A stretch of DNA of 64,000 bases from Synechococcus sp. CCY 9618 (GTDB lineage Bacteria; Cyanobacteriota; Cyanobacteriia; PCC-6307; Cyanobiaceae): positions 62,001 through 126,000 of the forward strand of contig NZ_JAFKRG010000034.1 of assembly GCF_019038415.1 (NCBI RefSeq). The letters are read 5' to 3'. The translations under genes were made by a program, and so were the position numbers. The first letter of the stretch is position 1; each line of letters begins with the position of its first letter. The notes under the pieces are model-generated. The model ran no database searches. It worked only from the letters and a program-made list of their open reading frames with translations, and was not told the DNA's origin. Positions 51,922 to 61,885 of the stretch are shown piece after piece.

Positions 51922-52169
51922 CAAGAATCGCTTCAACGTTTCGCCATACGTCCACCTCGGGCCGGCGCGGCAGGGCCCTTGCAGGGGATTATTTCTCCAG
52001 AAGATCCCCGCCGGAGCGTCAGAGCGCAGGTTGGCTCGATTTCACCGGCCCGTTTGCAGCGAACCACACCCTCCTTGTGTCGCTTCCAACGCTTCATCTG
52101 CCACCAGACGAACGCCGTCGTTTCGATTCCATCGAACCCTTCTCCCCCCCATCGCAGGACGACATCCCC

Positions 52170-53978
52170 ATGAGCGGCGACATCAAAGGCGCCCCGATAC
52201 GCAATATCGCGATCATTGCCCACGTCGACCACGGCAAGACCACCCTGGTGGACGCCCTGCTCGAGCAGTCCGGCATCTTCCGCGAAGGTGAGGCGGTGCC
52301 CACCTGCGTGCTCGATTCCAACGACCTGGAAAGGGAGCGGGGCATCACGATCCTTTCCAAGAACACGGCCGTCGATTACAACGGCATTCGCATCAACATC
52401 GTCGACACGCCCGGCCACTCCGATTTCGGTGGTGAGGTGGAGCGGGTGCTGGGCATGGTGGATGGCTGCCTGCTGATCGTCGACGCCAACGAGGGCCCGA
52501 TGCCCCAGACCCGCTTCGTGCTCAAGAAGGCCCTGGAGAAAGGGCTGAGGCCGATCGTCTTCGTCAACAAGATCGACCGGGTCCGGGTGGATCCCGAGCA
52601 GGCCGTCGACAAGGTGCTGGATCTGTTCATCGAGCTCGGCGCCGACGACGACCAGTGCGACTTCACCTATCTGTTCGGCAGCGGCATGGGGGGCTACGCC
52701 AAGCCCGACATGGCCACCGAGAGCGACAACATGAAGCCGCTCTTCGACGCCATCCTGCGCCACGTGCCGCCGCCGGTCGGTGATCCGGCCAAGCCCCTGC
52801 AGCTGCAGGTCACCACCCTCGACTACTCGGATTTTCTCGGCCGGATCATGATCGGCCGGGTCCACAACGGCACCATCACCGGCGGCCAGAGCGTCGCCCT
52901 GATCCGCGACGACGGCAGCATCAAGCGAGGCCGGATCAGCAAGCTGCTCGGTTTCCAGGGCCTGCAGCGGGTGGAGATCCCCGAGGCACGGGCCGGCGAC
53001 CTGGTGGCCGTGGCCGGTTTCGACGAGGTCAACATCGGCGAGACGATCGCCTGCCCCGACCATCCCGAGGCCCTGCCCCTGATCAAGGTGGATGAACCCA
53101 CCCTGCAGATGACCTTCGTGGTCAACGATTCCCCCTTCGCCGGCAAGGAGGGCAAGTTCGTCACCAGCCGCCAGCTGCGTGACCGCCTGCAGCGGGAGCT
53201 GCTCACCAACGTGGCCCTGCGGGTGGAGGACACCGACTCTCCCGACCGCTTCTCCGTCTGCGGCCGGGGTGAGCTGCACCTGGGCATCCTGATCGAGACC
53301 ATGCGCCGGGAAGGCTTCGAGTTCCAGGTGTCCCAGCCCCAGGTGATCTTCCGCACCATCGACGGCACCCCCCATGAGCCGTTCGAGACCCTGGTGATGG
53401 ATGTGCCCGAGGAGGCGGTGGGCAGCTGCATCGAGAAGCTCGGCATGCGCAAGGGCGAGATGCAGAACATGGAAGCCACCAGCGACGGCCGCACCCAGCT
53501 GGAGTTCGTGGTGCCCTCCCGGGGGCTGATCGGCTTCCGCGGTGAGTTCATCCGCGCCTCCCGGGGGGAGGGGATCATGAGCCACTCCTTCCTCGACTAC
53601 CGCCCCATGCAGGGGGATTTCGATACCCGCCGCAACGGCGTGCTGATCGCCTTCGAGGAGGGCACCGCCACCTTCTACGCCCTCAAGGGGGCCGAGGACC
53701 GGGGCCAGTTCTTCATCACCCCCGGCACCAAGGTCTACAAGGGGATGATCGTCGGCGAGCACAACCGGCCGCCCGACCTGGAACTCAACGTCTGCAAGGC
53801 CAAGCAGGTGACCAACATCCGCTCGGCCGGTGCCGAGGTGCTGGACACGCTCCAGTCGCCGATTCAGATGACCCTGGAGAGGGCCCTGGAGTACATCGGC
53901 CCCGATGAGATGCTGGAGGTCACTCCTGAGTCGATCCGGCTGCGCAAGCTGCCGGTGAAGAAACCCGCCAAGCGGTGA
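52170..53978 (+). CDS. typA: Translational GTPase TypA/BipA
   Basis: BipA binds the ribosome under stress and cold and helps late 50S assembly. The 602-residue protein has G1 [19 protein letters not shown], switch [17 protein letters not shown]3 [16 protein letters not shown] and G4 VFVNKIDRV, a beta-barrel domain II, and the C-terminal domain signatures [20 protein letters not shown] and [20 protein letters not shown]. The start ATG 52170 gives [17 protein letters not shown], the normal beginning. The DUF309 gene starts within its stop codon (GTGA). Confidence 0.97.
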   Translation: MSGDIKGAPIRNIAIIAHVDHGKTTLVDALLEQSGIFREGEAVPTCVLDSNDLERERGITILSKNTAVDYNGIRINIVDTPGHSDFGGEVERVLGMVDGCLLIVDANEGPMPQTRFVLKKALEKGLRPIVFVNKIDRVRVDPEQAVDKVLDLFIELGADDDQCDFTYLFGSGMGGYAKPDMATESDNMKPLFDAILRHVPPPVGDPAKPLQLQVTTLDYSDFLGRIMIGRVHNGTITGGQSVALIRDDGSIKRGRISKLLGFQGLQRVEIPEARAGDLVAVAGFDEVNIGETIACPDHPEALPLIKVDEPTLQMTFVVNDSPFAGKEGKFVTSRQLRDRLQRELLTNVALRVEDTDSPDRFSVCGRGELHLGILIETMRREGFEFQVSQPQVIFRTIDGTPHEPFETLVMDVPEEAVGSCIEKLGMRKGEMQNMEATSDGRTQLEFVVPSRGLIGFRGEFIRASRGEGIMSHSFLDYRPMQGDFDTRRNGVLIAFEEGTATFYALKGAEDRGQFFITPGTKVYKGMIVGEHNRPPDLELNVCKAKQVTNIRSAGAEVLDTLQSPIQMTLERALEYIGPDEMLEVTPESIRLRKLPVKKPAKR

Positions 53979-54394
53979 GCCCCGCCGCACGGCCCGGCGC
54001 CGACGAGGAGACCCTGCTGCAGGCCGACCCGCGCCTGTGGCAGGCGGTCGACCGGTTCAACGCTGGCGACTGGTACGCCTGTCACGACGGCTTCGAGGAG
54101 CTCTGGCACGAGACCCAGGGTCCGATGCGCCCGGTGCTGCAGGGCATTCTGCAGATCGCGGTGGCCGAGCTCCACCTGGAGAAGGGCAACCGCCGTGGTG
54201 CCACGGTGCTGATGGGGGAAGGGCTGGGGCGCCTGCGCCGCTGCGGCGATGATGCCCTCGGCCTGGCCCTGGATCCCTTGCGGGCCCTGGCGGCGGTTCG
54301 CCTGGACGCCCTGCAGCAGCAAGGTGATCTCGACCAGCTCCGCCTGCCGCGCCTTGAACTGGCGCGGGATGCCGACACGCCGCCGGTACATTGA
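53975..54394 (+). CDS. DUF309 family protein
   Basis: A 139-residue helical protein with the DUF309 core: ALDRFNAGDWYACHD-like FNAGDWYACHDGFEELWHET, QGILQIAVAELHLEKGNRRG and ATVLMGEGLGRL. The family's function is unknown. GTG 53975 overlaps the typA stop, and its own stop overlaps the lptA start (ATGA-type), so it links typA to the lipopolysaccharide-export genes. Confidence 0.88.
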   Translation: MSPAARPGADEETLLQADPRLWQAVDRFNAGDWYACHDGFEELWHETQGPMRPVLQGILQIAVAELHLEKGNRRGATVLMGEGLGRLRRCGDDALGLALDPLRALAAVRLDALQQQGDLDQLRLPRLELARDADTPPVH

Positions 54395-54909
54395 GCACAC
54401 TCAAGGCCTCTCCGTTCCCCACCTTGACCCTGCCCAACCGACCACTGCTGTTTGTCCTTGCCGCAGGGCTGACCGGATCCGCCCTGCTGCTGGCCCCGTC
54501 ACCTCCGGTGGCTGCCCAGGCGCCTGCAGGACAAGACCAGGCCCAGGCCCAGGGGGCCGCGCCGAAGCCCGTCCCCACGGGCATGGTCACGATCGAGTCC
54601 GATCTGCAGCAGGCCGACAACCAGAACGGCATCGTCACCGCCACGGGCAACGTGCGCATCGTCTACCCCGATCGGGGCATGACGGCCACCTCCCGCCAGG
54701 CCCAGTACTTCAGCAGAGAAGGGCGCCTGGTGCTCACCGGCGACGTCGACGTGATCGACGAGGACGGCCAGCGCCTGCGGGCCGAGAAGCTGGTCTATCA
54801 ACTCGACAGCGAGCGCATGCTGGCCGAACCCCCCGCCGGCAAACAGGTGATCAGCAAATTCCGTCTGCAGCAGCAGGGCAGTGCTCCCCCTGCAGCCGGC
54901 AAGCCGTGA
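54391..54909 (+). CDS. lptA: LptA/OstA-like periplasmic lipopolysaccharide-bridge protein
   Basis: A 172-residue exported protein. A signal peptide is visible (PLLFVLAAGLTGSALLLAP, cleavage near VAAQA). The LptA/OstA-N beta-jellyroll spans about 65-160: VTIESDLQQADNQNGIVTAT, GNVRIVYPDRGMTATSRQAQ, GDVDVIDEDGQRLRAEKLVY. LptA forms the bridge carrying LPS across the periplasm. The next two genes encode the ATPase and a permease of the same machine. Confidence 0.9.
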   Translation: MSTLKASPFPTLTLPNRPLLFVLAAGLTGSALLLAPSPPVAAQAPAGQDQAQAQGAAPKPVPTGMVTIESDLQQADNQNGIVTATGNVRIVYPDRGMTATSRQAQYFSREGRLVLTGDVDVIDEDGQRLRAEKLVYQLDSERMLAEPPAGKQVISKFRLQQQGSAPPAAGKP

Positions 54910-55634
54910 GCCTGGTACTGGAGAGGGTGGCCATCACCCTCGCAGGCCGTCCGCTGGTGAGCGACGTGAGCCTGGATCTCCATCCCGGGGAGGTGGTGGG
55001 ACTGCTCGGTCCCAACGGCGCCGGCAAGACCACCACCTTCAACCTGGTCACGGGACTGCTCAGGCCCGACTGCGGCGAGGTGCTGCTGGACGGAGAATCC
55101 GTGGCCCATCTGCCGATGCCCCGCCGAGCCAGGCTGGGCATCGGTTATCTCCCCCAGGAGGCGAGCATCTTCCGCCAGCTGACCGTGCGCGAGAACCTGA
55201 CGCTGGCCCTCCAGGAGAGCGGCTCCGATCGCTCCCTGCGCCGCCAGCGGCTCGACGAGCTCATCCACGACTTTCATCTGGATTCCTTCCAGCACCGTCG
55301 CGGCTACCAGCTCTCCGGCGGGGAACGGCGTCGCTGCGAGGTGGCCAGGGCCCTGGCCGTCGGCAACCACGGCCCCCGCTATCTGCTGCTGGATGAACCC
55401 TTCGCCGGGGTGGATCCCATGGCCGTGGCCGACCTCCAGTCCCTGATCGACAGCCTGCGCAGTCGTGGCATGGGGCTGCTGATCACCGATCACAACGTGA
55501 GGGAGACCCTGTCGATCACCGACCGTGCCTACATCCTTGCTGAGGGCAGGATCCTCGCCGCCGGATCCTCCCTCTCCGTGGCCAACGACCCCCTGGTGCG
55601 GCGTCACTACCTCGGCGAGGGCTTCCAGCTTTGA
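54906..55634 (+). CDS. lptB: LPS export ABC transporter ATP-binding protein LptB
   Basis: A 242-residue ABC ATPase. Walker A is GLLGPNGAGKTTTFNLVTGL, the LptB-type Q-loop region is RRARLGIGYLPQEASIFRQL, the signature is YQLSGGERRRCEVARALAV, Walker B is RYLLLDEPFAGVDPMAV and the H-loop is GLLITDHNVRETL. This matches LptB rather than other ABC subfamilies. GTG 54906 overlaps the lptA stop, and its TGA overlaps the TTG start of the permease. Confidence 0.95.
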   Translation: MSLVLERVAITLAGRPLVSDVSLDLHPGEVVGLLGPNGAGKTTTFNLVTGLLRPDCGEVLLDGESVAHLPMPRRARLGIGYLPQEASIFRQLTVRENLTLALQESGSDRSLRRQRLDELIHDFHLDSFQHRRGYQLSGGERRRCEVARALAVGNHGPRYLLLDEPFAGVDPMAVADLQSLIDSLRSRGMGLLITDHNVRETLSITDRAYILAEGRILAAGSSLSVANDPLVRRHYLGEGFQL

Positions 55635-56851
55635 TCGGAGCCCTGCTGGAACGGCGCCCCGCCTGGTTGCAGCTGCCCAGCGCGGAGCGGCTGCGGCACT
55701 GGCGGCGGTCCCCCCGCTGGCGGGATCTGCCGCTGCTTGACCGCTGGCTGCTCCAGGAACTGCTCGGCCCCCTGCTGTTCGGCATCGCCGCCTTCACGGC
55801 CGTGTCGCTGTCGGTCGGGGTGGTGTTCGAACTGGTGCGACGGGTCGCCGAATCCGGTCTGCCGGTGCTGGCGGCGGTGAATGTGCTGATGCTGCGCCTG
55901 CCCTCCTTCCTGGTGCTCTCGTTTCCGATGGCCACCCTGATGGCCACCCTGCTGGCCTACAGCCGACTGTCGGGCAGCAGCGAACTCACCGCCCTGCGCA
56001 GCGTCGGGGTGAGCACCCGCAGGATGGTGCTGCCCGCCATGGCTCTGGCCCTGGTGATGACCCTGCTCACCTTCGTGTTCAACGACGTGATCGTGCCGCG
56101 GGCGAACCTTGCGGCCACGATCAGCCTGCAGCGTGAACTGGGCCGGGCGATCGCCACCGAAGAGAGCGATAACACCCTCTACTCCCGTTTTGGTGATGTG
56201 CAGCTCAGTGATGGGAGCACTGATTATCTGCTGAGCCATATCTTCTACGCCAGGAAGTTTGAGAAGGGCATCATGTTGGATGTGACTCTCATTGACTTTT
56301 CCCGATTCAAGTATCGCCAAATGTTGACGGCAAAAATCGGCAAATGGAATGAAGCTGAAGGGATGTGGGAATTCAGAAATGGCCGCACCACCAATATTGA
56401 TACAGAGACCGGATCCACCACCTCGGCCAAGTTCGATCGCTACCTCTATCCCTTCACCCGGGATCCGATCGAGGTGGCCCAGCTCCCCACGGACGCCAGC
56501 ACAATGACAGTGGGTCAGGCCCTCACGGCCGAACGACTGCTGCTGGAAGCGAACAACACGAAGGAGGCCCGGCGCTTGAGGGTGCGGGTCCAGGAGAAGT
56601 TCGCCTTCCCGGCCATCTGCCTGGTGTTCGGACTGATCGGCAGCAGCCTGGGTGTTCGCCCCAACTCCCGCACCAGCCGCAGCCAGGGATTCGGCATCAG
56701 CGTCCTGCTGATCTTCGGCTACTACCTGATGTCCTTCATCTTCAGTTCCCTGGGGATCACCGGAACCGTGTCACCCTTCCTGGCGGCCTGGCTGCCGGTG
56801 GGTATCGGCCTGGCGGGAGGGCTCTGGTTGCTTCTCCAGGCCAGCCGCTGA
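55631..56851 (+). CDS. LptF/LptG family LPS export permease
   Basis: A 406-residue permease with membrane segments near 45-70, 80-105, 125-150 and, after a periplasmic domain (~165-300), 315-405. [21 protein letters not shown] and [20 protein letters not shown] are conserved. Cyanobacteria usually have one LptF/G-type permease, so it may act as a homodimer with LptB. The start is TTG 55631 overlapping the lptB stop. The periplasmic domain is encoded by a visibly AT-richer stretch (about 56200-56410). Confidence 0.92.
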   Translation: MIGALLERRPAWLQLPSAERLRHWRRSPRWRDLPLLDRWLLQELLGPLLFGIAAFTAVSLSVGVVFELVRRVAESGLPVLAAVNVLMLRLPSFLVLSFPMATLMATLLAYSRLSGSSELTALRSVGVSTRRMVLPAMALALVMTLLTFVFNDVIVPRANLAATISLQRELGRAIATEESDNTLYSRFGDVQLSDGSTDYLLSHIFYARKFEKGIMLDVTLIDFSRFKYRQMLTAKIGKWNEAEGMWEFRNGRTTNIDTETGSTTSAKFDRYLYPFTRDPIEVAQLPTDASTMTVGQALTAERLLLEANNTKEARRLRVRVQEKFAFPAICLVFGLIGSSLGVRPNSRTSRSQGFGISVLLIFGYYLMSFIFSSLGITGTVSPFLAAWLPVGIGLAGGLWLLLQASR

Positions 56852-56879
56852 GGCCCGTCCGGGATCACGACACGGCAGA

Positions 56880-57818
56880 GTGGACTGGTTCCGCTTTCGC
56901 TGCCTGGTGAACGATCCGGTCGTCGGTCTGGGCCTTGCCGCCTTCGCCCTGCTTCTGCTGGTGCTGCCCCTTGCCTTCTGGTCCCTCAGTGGTGGCCGCA
57001 GCAGCACAGCGGTGCGGATGCTGGTGGCCTCGGCCAATCTCTGCCTCACGGCCCAGCTGGTGCTGCGCTGGTGGCAGTCGGGACACTTCCCGATCAGCAA
57101 CCTCTACGAGTCGCTCTGCTTCCTGGCCTGGGCCTGCACCCTCACCCAGCTCCTGGTCGAGCGCAGCTGGCCCAATCCCCTGGTGGCGGCAGCGGCCACC
57201 CCCATGGGTCTGGGCTGCGTCGCCTTCGCCAGCTTCGCCCTGCCGGATCGTCTCCAGGAAGCCTCGCCGCTGGTGCCGGCCCTGCGTTCCAGCTGGCTGG
57301 TGATGCATGTCAGCGTGATCATGGTCAGCTATGCGGCGCTGCTGGTCGGATCGCTGCTGTCGGTGGCGGTTCTGTTCGTCGACCGCGACCAGGATCTGGA
57401 GCTGCGCAGCAGCTCCATCGGCAGCGGCGGCTTCCGCCAGGCTCGCCTGGCCAGCGACGGGCCCGGTGCGATGGCCCTGAGCAGCAGCAGCTTCCGCATC
57501 AGTGAACAGCTCGACAGCCTCAGCTACCGCACGATCACGGTGGGATTCCTGCTCCTCTCGGTGGGTCTGGTGAGCGGGGCGGTCTGGGCCAACGAGGCCT
57601 GGGGCAGCTGGTGGAGCTGGGATCCAAAGGAGACCTGGGCCCTGATCTGCTGGCTGGTGTACGCGGCTTACCTGCACACGCGCCTGATCCGCGGCTGGCA
57701 GGGCCGGCGTCCGGCTCTGCTGGCGTCAGCGGGTCTGGTGGTGATCGCCGTCTGCTACATCGGCGTGAATCTTCTCGGCATCGGCCTGCACAGCTATGGC
57801 TGGTTCCTGGGCAGCTGA
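56880..57818 (+). CDS. ccsA: Cytochrome c biogenesis protein CcsA (ResC family)
   Basis: With Ccs1/ResB, CcsA delivers haem across the thylakoid or plasma membrane and ligates it to apocytochromes c. The 312-residue polytopic protein shows the tryptophan-rich WWD motif [20 protein letters not shown] near 240, the conserved His in [14 protein letters not shown]-type [15 protein letters not shown], and the C-terminal [13 protein letters not shown] with another haem-ligand His. An insertion around 160-190 is Ser-rich. GTG 56880 is the start. Confidence 0.95.
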   Translation: MDWFRFRCLVNDPVVGLGLAAFALLLLVLPLAFWSLSGGRSSTAVRMLVASANLCLTAQLVLRWWQSGHFPISNLYESLCFLAWACTLTQLLVERSWPNPLVAAAATPMGLGCVAFASFALPDRLQEASPLVPALRSSWLVMHVSVIMVSYAALLVGSLLSVAVLFVDRDQDLELRSSSIGSGGFRQARLASDGPGAMALSSSSFRISEQLDSLSYRTITVGFLLLSVGLVSGAVWANEAWGSWWSWDPKETWALICWLVYAAYLHTRLIRGWQGRRPALLASAGLVVIAVCYIGVNLLGIGLHSYGWFLGS

Positions 57819-58404
57819 TCTCCAAGCCCGGGGCCGCCGCTCAGCCGCCTGGAGCAGGCGTATTCCGCCACCCCCGCCAGCAGGGGCCACAACGTGGCGG
57901 GTGGCTGGAAGGACAGGCTTCCCGGGGTCATGCCGAAGCTGCTGGCCCAGTAGAGGAGATCGTTGGGGGCCAGCCACACCAGAAGCAGAGAACTGGAGGT
58001 ACCGAAGCCGGGAGCCTGGCAGAGGAACTGGTCGAGCTGGCAGGCATTTCCCTTCTGGGCGACGGCTGACCGGAAGCCATCGGGTCGGAAGAGGGAGCGG
58101 ATGGCGATGACGTTGACGTTCTCCACCCCCGAGGTGGCTCCGTTGAACGCGTCGTTGGTGCCTCCCGCCAGCGAGGGCCCGGGAGCAGGGGAGTGAGGGT
58201 GAAGGTCTGCCAGAGAGCTTCGGGCGCGACAGGGCCCTTGGAGGCTCGCCCGGCGGCATAGGGCGGTGGCGGCAGGAATGGGGTGGAATCGGCGGGCACC
58301 CCGACCGTCTGGCCAAAGGATTCGGTCAGAATCTTGCCGTTGCCCGTGTCAGTGAGGCTGTCGCCGACCACCCCCAGGACGGCGACAAGCAGCCTCTGGA
58401 CCAC
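57794..58404 (-). pseudogene. Broken GDSL (SGNH) esterase gene
   Basis: Two minus-strand frames together give the front half of a GDSL esterase. The first begins near GTG 58404 with a short hydrophobic start (RLLVAVLGVVGDSLTDTGNG, block I), then PPPPYAAGRASKGPVAPEAL. Near 58165-58195 the frame shifts by one base, and the other frame continues PSLAGGTNDAFNGATSGVEN (block II-like) and LLLVWLAPNDLLYWASSFG (block III, normally GxND). The C-terminal part with the catalytic DxxH block is missing, and the frame ends inside the 3' end of ccsA. The start region contains the rpe terminator, so the original start is also doubtful. Confidence 0.75.
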
Positions 58405-58448
58405 GGCCTTGCTCCCTCCCTTCAGGACTCCGGCAAAGGTAAAAAAGC

Positions 58449-58479
58449 AAAAAAAAGTCGCCACCTGGACGGGGGCGAC
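58449..58479 (-). terminator. Rho-independent terminator of rpe
   Basis: Reading the minus strand, GTCGCC (58479-58474) pairs with GGCGAC (58462-58457) across an 11-base loop and is followed by eight T. It lies about 60 bases after the rpe stop. Confidence 0.83.
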
Positions 58480-58540
58480 CGTTCCATCAAACGTCACAGT
58501 TCGGTACAGGCCTTCATGGCAGGCGGGCCGACTGCGGGCC

Positions 58541-59224
58541 TCAGACCAGGGCAGGCTCGGGGCGCCGGCTGTTGCGGATGCCGGTGATCGCCTCGGCGTA
58601 GTCGGCATGGCCGAAGACGCCGGAGCCGCTGACGATGGCGTTGGCCCCAGCCTCGATCACCTGCCAGGCGTTGCTGCCCTTGACACCGCCATCGACCTCG
58701 ATCCAGGGATCGAGGCCCCGCTCGTCGCACAGGCGCCGCAGCTGGCGGATCTTCTCCACCTGGGAGGGGATGAAGCTCTGGCCGCCGAACCCGGGGTTGA
58801 CGCTCATGATCAGCACCAGATCACAGAGCTCCAGGCAGTACTCGAGCGTGTCCAGCGGGGTGCTGGGGTTGAGCACGGCGCCGGCCATCTTGCCGAGATC
58901 CTTGATCTGGCTGAGGTTGCGGTGCAGGTGGGGGCAGGCCTCCACCTGGACGCTGATGATGTCCGCACCGGCCTTGGCGAAGTCGGCCACGTACCTCTCG
59001 GGCTCGACGATCATCAGGTGCACGTCGAGGGGCTTGGCCGTCACCGGCCGCAGGGCCTCGACGATCAGCGGGCCGATGGTGATGTTGGGCACGAAGCGAC
59101 CGTCCATCACGTCCACATGGATCCAGTCGGCCCCCGCCGCATCCACGGCGCGCACGTCGTCCCCGAGGCGGGAGAAGTCGGCGGAGAGGATCGACGGGGA
59201 GATCACCAGGGGCTTGGTGCTCAT
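58541..59224 (-). CDS. rpe: Ribulose-phosphate 3-epimerase
   Basis: Rpe interconverts ribulose-5-P and xylulose-5-P in the Calvin and oxidative pentose phosphate pathways. The 227-residue TIM barrel has [37 protein letters not shown] (metal-binding His/Asp), [31 protein letters not shown] and [11 protein letters not shown] (C-terminal Asp). It is divergent from glpX, another Calvin-cycle gene, across 192 bases. Confidence 0.97.
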   Translation of the reverse strand: MSTKPLVISPSILSADFSRLGDDVRAVDAAGADWIHVDVMDGRFVPNITIGPLIVEALRPVTAKPLDVHLMIVEPERYVADFAKAGADIISVQVEACPHLHRNLSQIKDLGKMAGAVLNPSTPLDTLEYCLELCDLVLIMSVNPGFGGQSFIPSQVEKIRQLRRLCDERGLDPWIEVDGGVKGSNAWQVIEAGANAIVSGSGVFGHADYAEAITGIRNSRRPEPALV

Positions 59225-59416
59225 GGACGGCCACCGCTGCGGAAGAGTCAAATAATTGTAAGGAGCGGCCTTCCGGGGCTTCCCGGGCGCGCTGATACGA
59301 TGACCCCGCTTCAATTCCGAGAGGCCTTGCAGCGGCTGGAACTTCCCCCGCTTCGCCTGCGGTCCGCCTCCGGCGTGCCGGCCCCTCGTTGAGGCCCCTT
59401 CCCCTGCCGGACCGTT

Positions 59417-60421
59417 GTGGATCGCACTCTCATCCAGGAACTGCTCGAAGTCGTCGAGCAGGCCGCCATCGCCTCCGCCCGCCTCACCGGGCTCGGCAAG
59501 AAGGACGAAGCCGACGCGGCGGCCGTTGAGGCGATGCGGCACCGGATGGGGAGCATCGCCATGCAGGGGCGGATCGTGATCGGGGAAGGGGAGCGGGACG
59601 AGGCCCCCATGCTCTACATCGGTGAGGAGGTGGGCAGCGGCACCGGCCCCGGCGTGGATTTCGCCGTGGACCCCTGCGAAGGCACCAACCTCTGCGCCAA
59701 TGCCCAGGACGGCTCGATGGCCGTGCTGGCCGCCAGTGACCGGGGTGGGCTGTTCTATGCCCCCGATTTCTACATGAAGAAGCTGGCGGCCCCGCCGGCG
59801 GCCAAGGGCAAGGTGGACATCCGCAAAAGCGCCACCGAAAACATCGCCATCCTCAGTGAGTGCCTGGGCATGCCCGCCAGCGACCTGGTGATTGTGGTGA
59901 TGGACCGGGCCCGCCACAAGAGCCTGATCGCCGAGATCCGTGCCACCGGCGCCCGGGTCAAGCCGATCAGTGACGGCGACGTCCAGGCCGCCATCGCCTG
60001 CGGCTTCGCCGGCACCGGCACCCACTGCCTGATGGGGATCGGCGCCGCTCCCGAGGGGGTGATCTCCGCGGCGGCCCTGCGCTGCCTGGGCGGCCATTTC
60101 CAGGGTCAGCTGGTCTACGACCCCGCCATCGCCCAGACCAGCGAGTGGGCCGACTACACCAAGGAAGGCAACATCGCCCGGCTCAACGAGATGGGCATCA
60201 CCGATGTCGACAAGGTGTACGAGGCGGAGGAGCTGGCCTCCGGGGAGAACGTGGTCTTCGCGGGCAGCGGCATCACTCCGGGCCTGCTGTTCAAGGGCGT
60301 GGTGTTCGAGCGCGACTGCACCCGCACCAGCAGCCTGATCATCAGCTCCCTCGACCGCAGCGCCCGCTTCACCGATACGGTGCATATCAAGGAAGGCGCC
60401 CAGAGCATCGCCCTTCGCTGA
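59417..60421 (+). CDS. glpX: Class II fructose-1,6-/sedoheptulose-1,7-bisphosphatase
   Basis: The dual-function GlpX-type enzyme is the main FBPase/SBPase of the cyanobacterial Calvin cycle. Over 334 residues: [20 protein letters not shown] (metal Glu), [20 protein letters not shown] (metal Asp/Pro-Cys-Glu-Gly), [26 protein letters not shown]-like [16 protein letters not shown], and the C-terminal [13 protein letters not shown] 59417 is the start. hemA follows 34 bases later. Confidence 0.97.
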   Translation: MDRTLIQELLEVVEQAAIASARLTGLGKKDEADAAAVEAMRHRMGSIAMQGRIVIGEGERDEAPMLYIGEEVGSGTGPGVDFAVDPCEGTNLCANAQDGSMAVLAASDRGGLFYAPDFYMKKLAAPPAAKGKVDIRKSATENIAILSECLGMPASDLVIVVMDRARHKSLIAEIRATGARVKPISDGDVQAAIACGFAGTGTHCLMGIGAAPEGVISAAALRCLGGHFQGQLVYDPAIAQTSEWADYTKEGNIARLNEMGITDVDKVYEAEELASGENVVFAGSGITPGLLFKGVVFERDCTRTSSLIISSLDRSARFTDTVHIKEGAQSIALR

Positions 60422-60455
60422 GCCCACCAGAGTCAGGACCTCGGAGCCCGTCTCC

Positions 60456-61766
60456 ATGCACATCGCCGTCGTCGGTCTCAGCCATCGCACGGCTCCGGTG
60501 GAAATCCGCGAGCGCCTGAGCATCCCCGAGCAGACCATGGAGGACTCCCTCCAGCGGCTGCGCTCGGATGAGCAGGTGATCGAGGCCTCGATCCTGAGCA
60601 CCTGCAACCGGCTGGAGATCTACACCCTCCTGCGCCACCCGGAACGGGGTATCTCCGCCATCGGCGATTTCCTCAGCCACCAGTCCGGTCTGGCGGTGGA
60701 GGAGCTCAGCCCCCATCTGTTCACCTTCCACCACGAGGAGGCGGTGGGCCACCTGCTGCGGGTGGCTGCCGGGCTCGACAGCCTGGTGCTGGGAGAGGGC
60801 CAGATCCTCTCCCAGGTGAAGAAGATGGTGCGCCTGGGTCAGGAACACCGCTCGGTCGGTCCGATCCTCAATCGCCTGCTCAACCAGGCGGTGAGCACCG
60901 GCAAGCGGGTGCGCACCGAAACCAATCTCGGCACCGGTGCGGTCTCGATCAGCTCGGCGGCCGTTGAACTGGCCCAGCTCAAGGTGGGCCAGGCCCGCGG
61001 CACCGATGAACTGGTGCCCCTGGACCAGGAGCAGGTGGCCGTGGTGGGGGCCGGGCGCATGGCCCGGCTGCTGCTGCAGCACCTGCAGGCCAAGGGCTGC
61101 CGCGGGGTGGTGCTGCTCAACCGCACCGTGGCCCGCGCCGAGGCCCTGGCGGCCGATTTCCCCGCCCTGCCGGTGCAGTGCCGTCCCCTGGACGACCTGG
61201 ACCACTGCCTGAGCACCTGCTCGCTGGTGTTCACCAGCACCGGCGCCGAGGAGCCGATCATCACCGCCCGGCGGTTGGCGGGGCTCAACCGCCGTTCCAG
61301 CCTGATGCTCATCGACATCGGGGTTCCGCGCAACATCAGTGCCGATGCGGCGGATCTTCAGGGGGTCGACAGCTTCGATGTCGACGACCTGCAGGAAGTG
61401 GTGGCCCGCAACCAGGAGGCCCGGCGGGAGATGGCCGCCGAGGCCGAGGGGTTGCTGGCCGAGGAGTCACGCCTGTTTCTCGAGTGGTGGGATGGCCTCG
61501 AGGCGGTCCCCCTGGTCAACCGCCTGCGGCTGCAGCTGGAGGACATCCGCGAGCAGGAGCTCCAGAAGGCCCTCAGCCGCATGGGCCCCGACCTGTCCGC
61601 CCGGGAGAGGAAGGTCGTGGAGGCCCTCAGCAAGGGGATCATCAACAAGATCCTCCACACTCCCGTCACCCGGCTGCGGGCGCCCCAGCCCCGCCAGCAG
61701 CGCCTGGCCGCCATGCGGATGCTGCAGGACCTGTTCGAGCTTCACGACGACCCCCCGGACGACTGA
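60456..61766 (+). CDS. hemA: Glutamyl-tRNA reductase
   Basis: HemA reduces glutamyl-tRNA to glutamate-1-semialdehyde, the first committed step to haem, chlorophyll and bilins. The 436-residue protein has [17 protein letters not shown], the catalytic Cys50 in [33 protein letters not shown], the NADPH domain ([20 protein letters not shown]) and [10 protein letters not shown]. It supplies the precursor for the chlP, gun4 and pcyA products encoded elsewhere in this window. Confidence 0.97.
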   Translation: MHIAVVGLSHRTAPVEIRERLSIPEQTMEDSLQRLRSDEQVIEASILSTCNRLEIYTLLRHPERGISAIGDFLSHQSGLAVEELSPHLFTFHHEEAVGHLLRVAAGLDSLVLGEGQILSQVKKMVRLGQEHRSVGPILNRLLNQAVSTGKRVRTETNLGTGAVSISSAAVELAQLKVGQARGTDELVPLDQEQVAVVGAGRMARLLLQHLQAKGCRGVVLLNRTVARAEALAADFPALPVQCRPLDDLDHCLSTCSLVFTSTGAEEPIITARRLAGLNRRSSLMLIDIGVPRNISADAADLQGVDSFDVDDLQEVVARNQEARREMAAEAEGLLAEESRLFLEWWDGLEAVPLVNRLRLQLEDIREQELQKALSRMGPDLSARERKVVEALSKGIINKILHTPVTRLRAPQPRQQRLAAMRMLQDLFELHDDPPDD

Positions 61767-61885
61767 CCCCCCGGCAACCACCCCGACCCCCCGCAACGGA
61801 ACATGAACCGACGTGCCGCCGCTTCTCGCCCTGCGCCACCCCGCTCCAGTACGGTCTGCCCTGCCAAGGACGGAGGAGTGGGCTG

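Noticed and set aside
51933-53990. 685-codon open frame antisense to typA
   Set aside because: It mirrors typA, whose motifs are unambiguous. The antisense translation is low-complexity Gly/Leu/His-rich, as expected from GC-rich third positions, and shows no domain.
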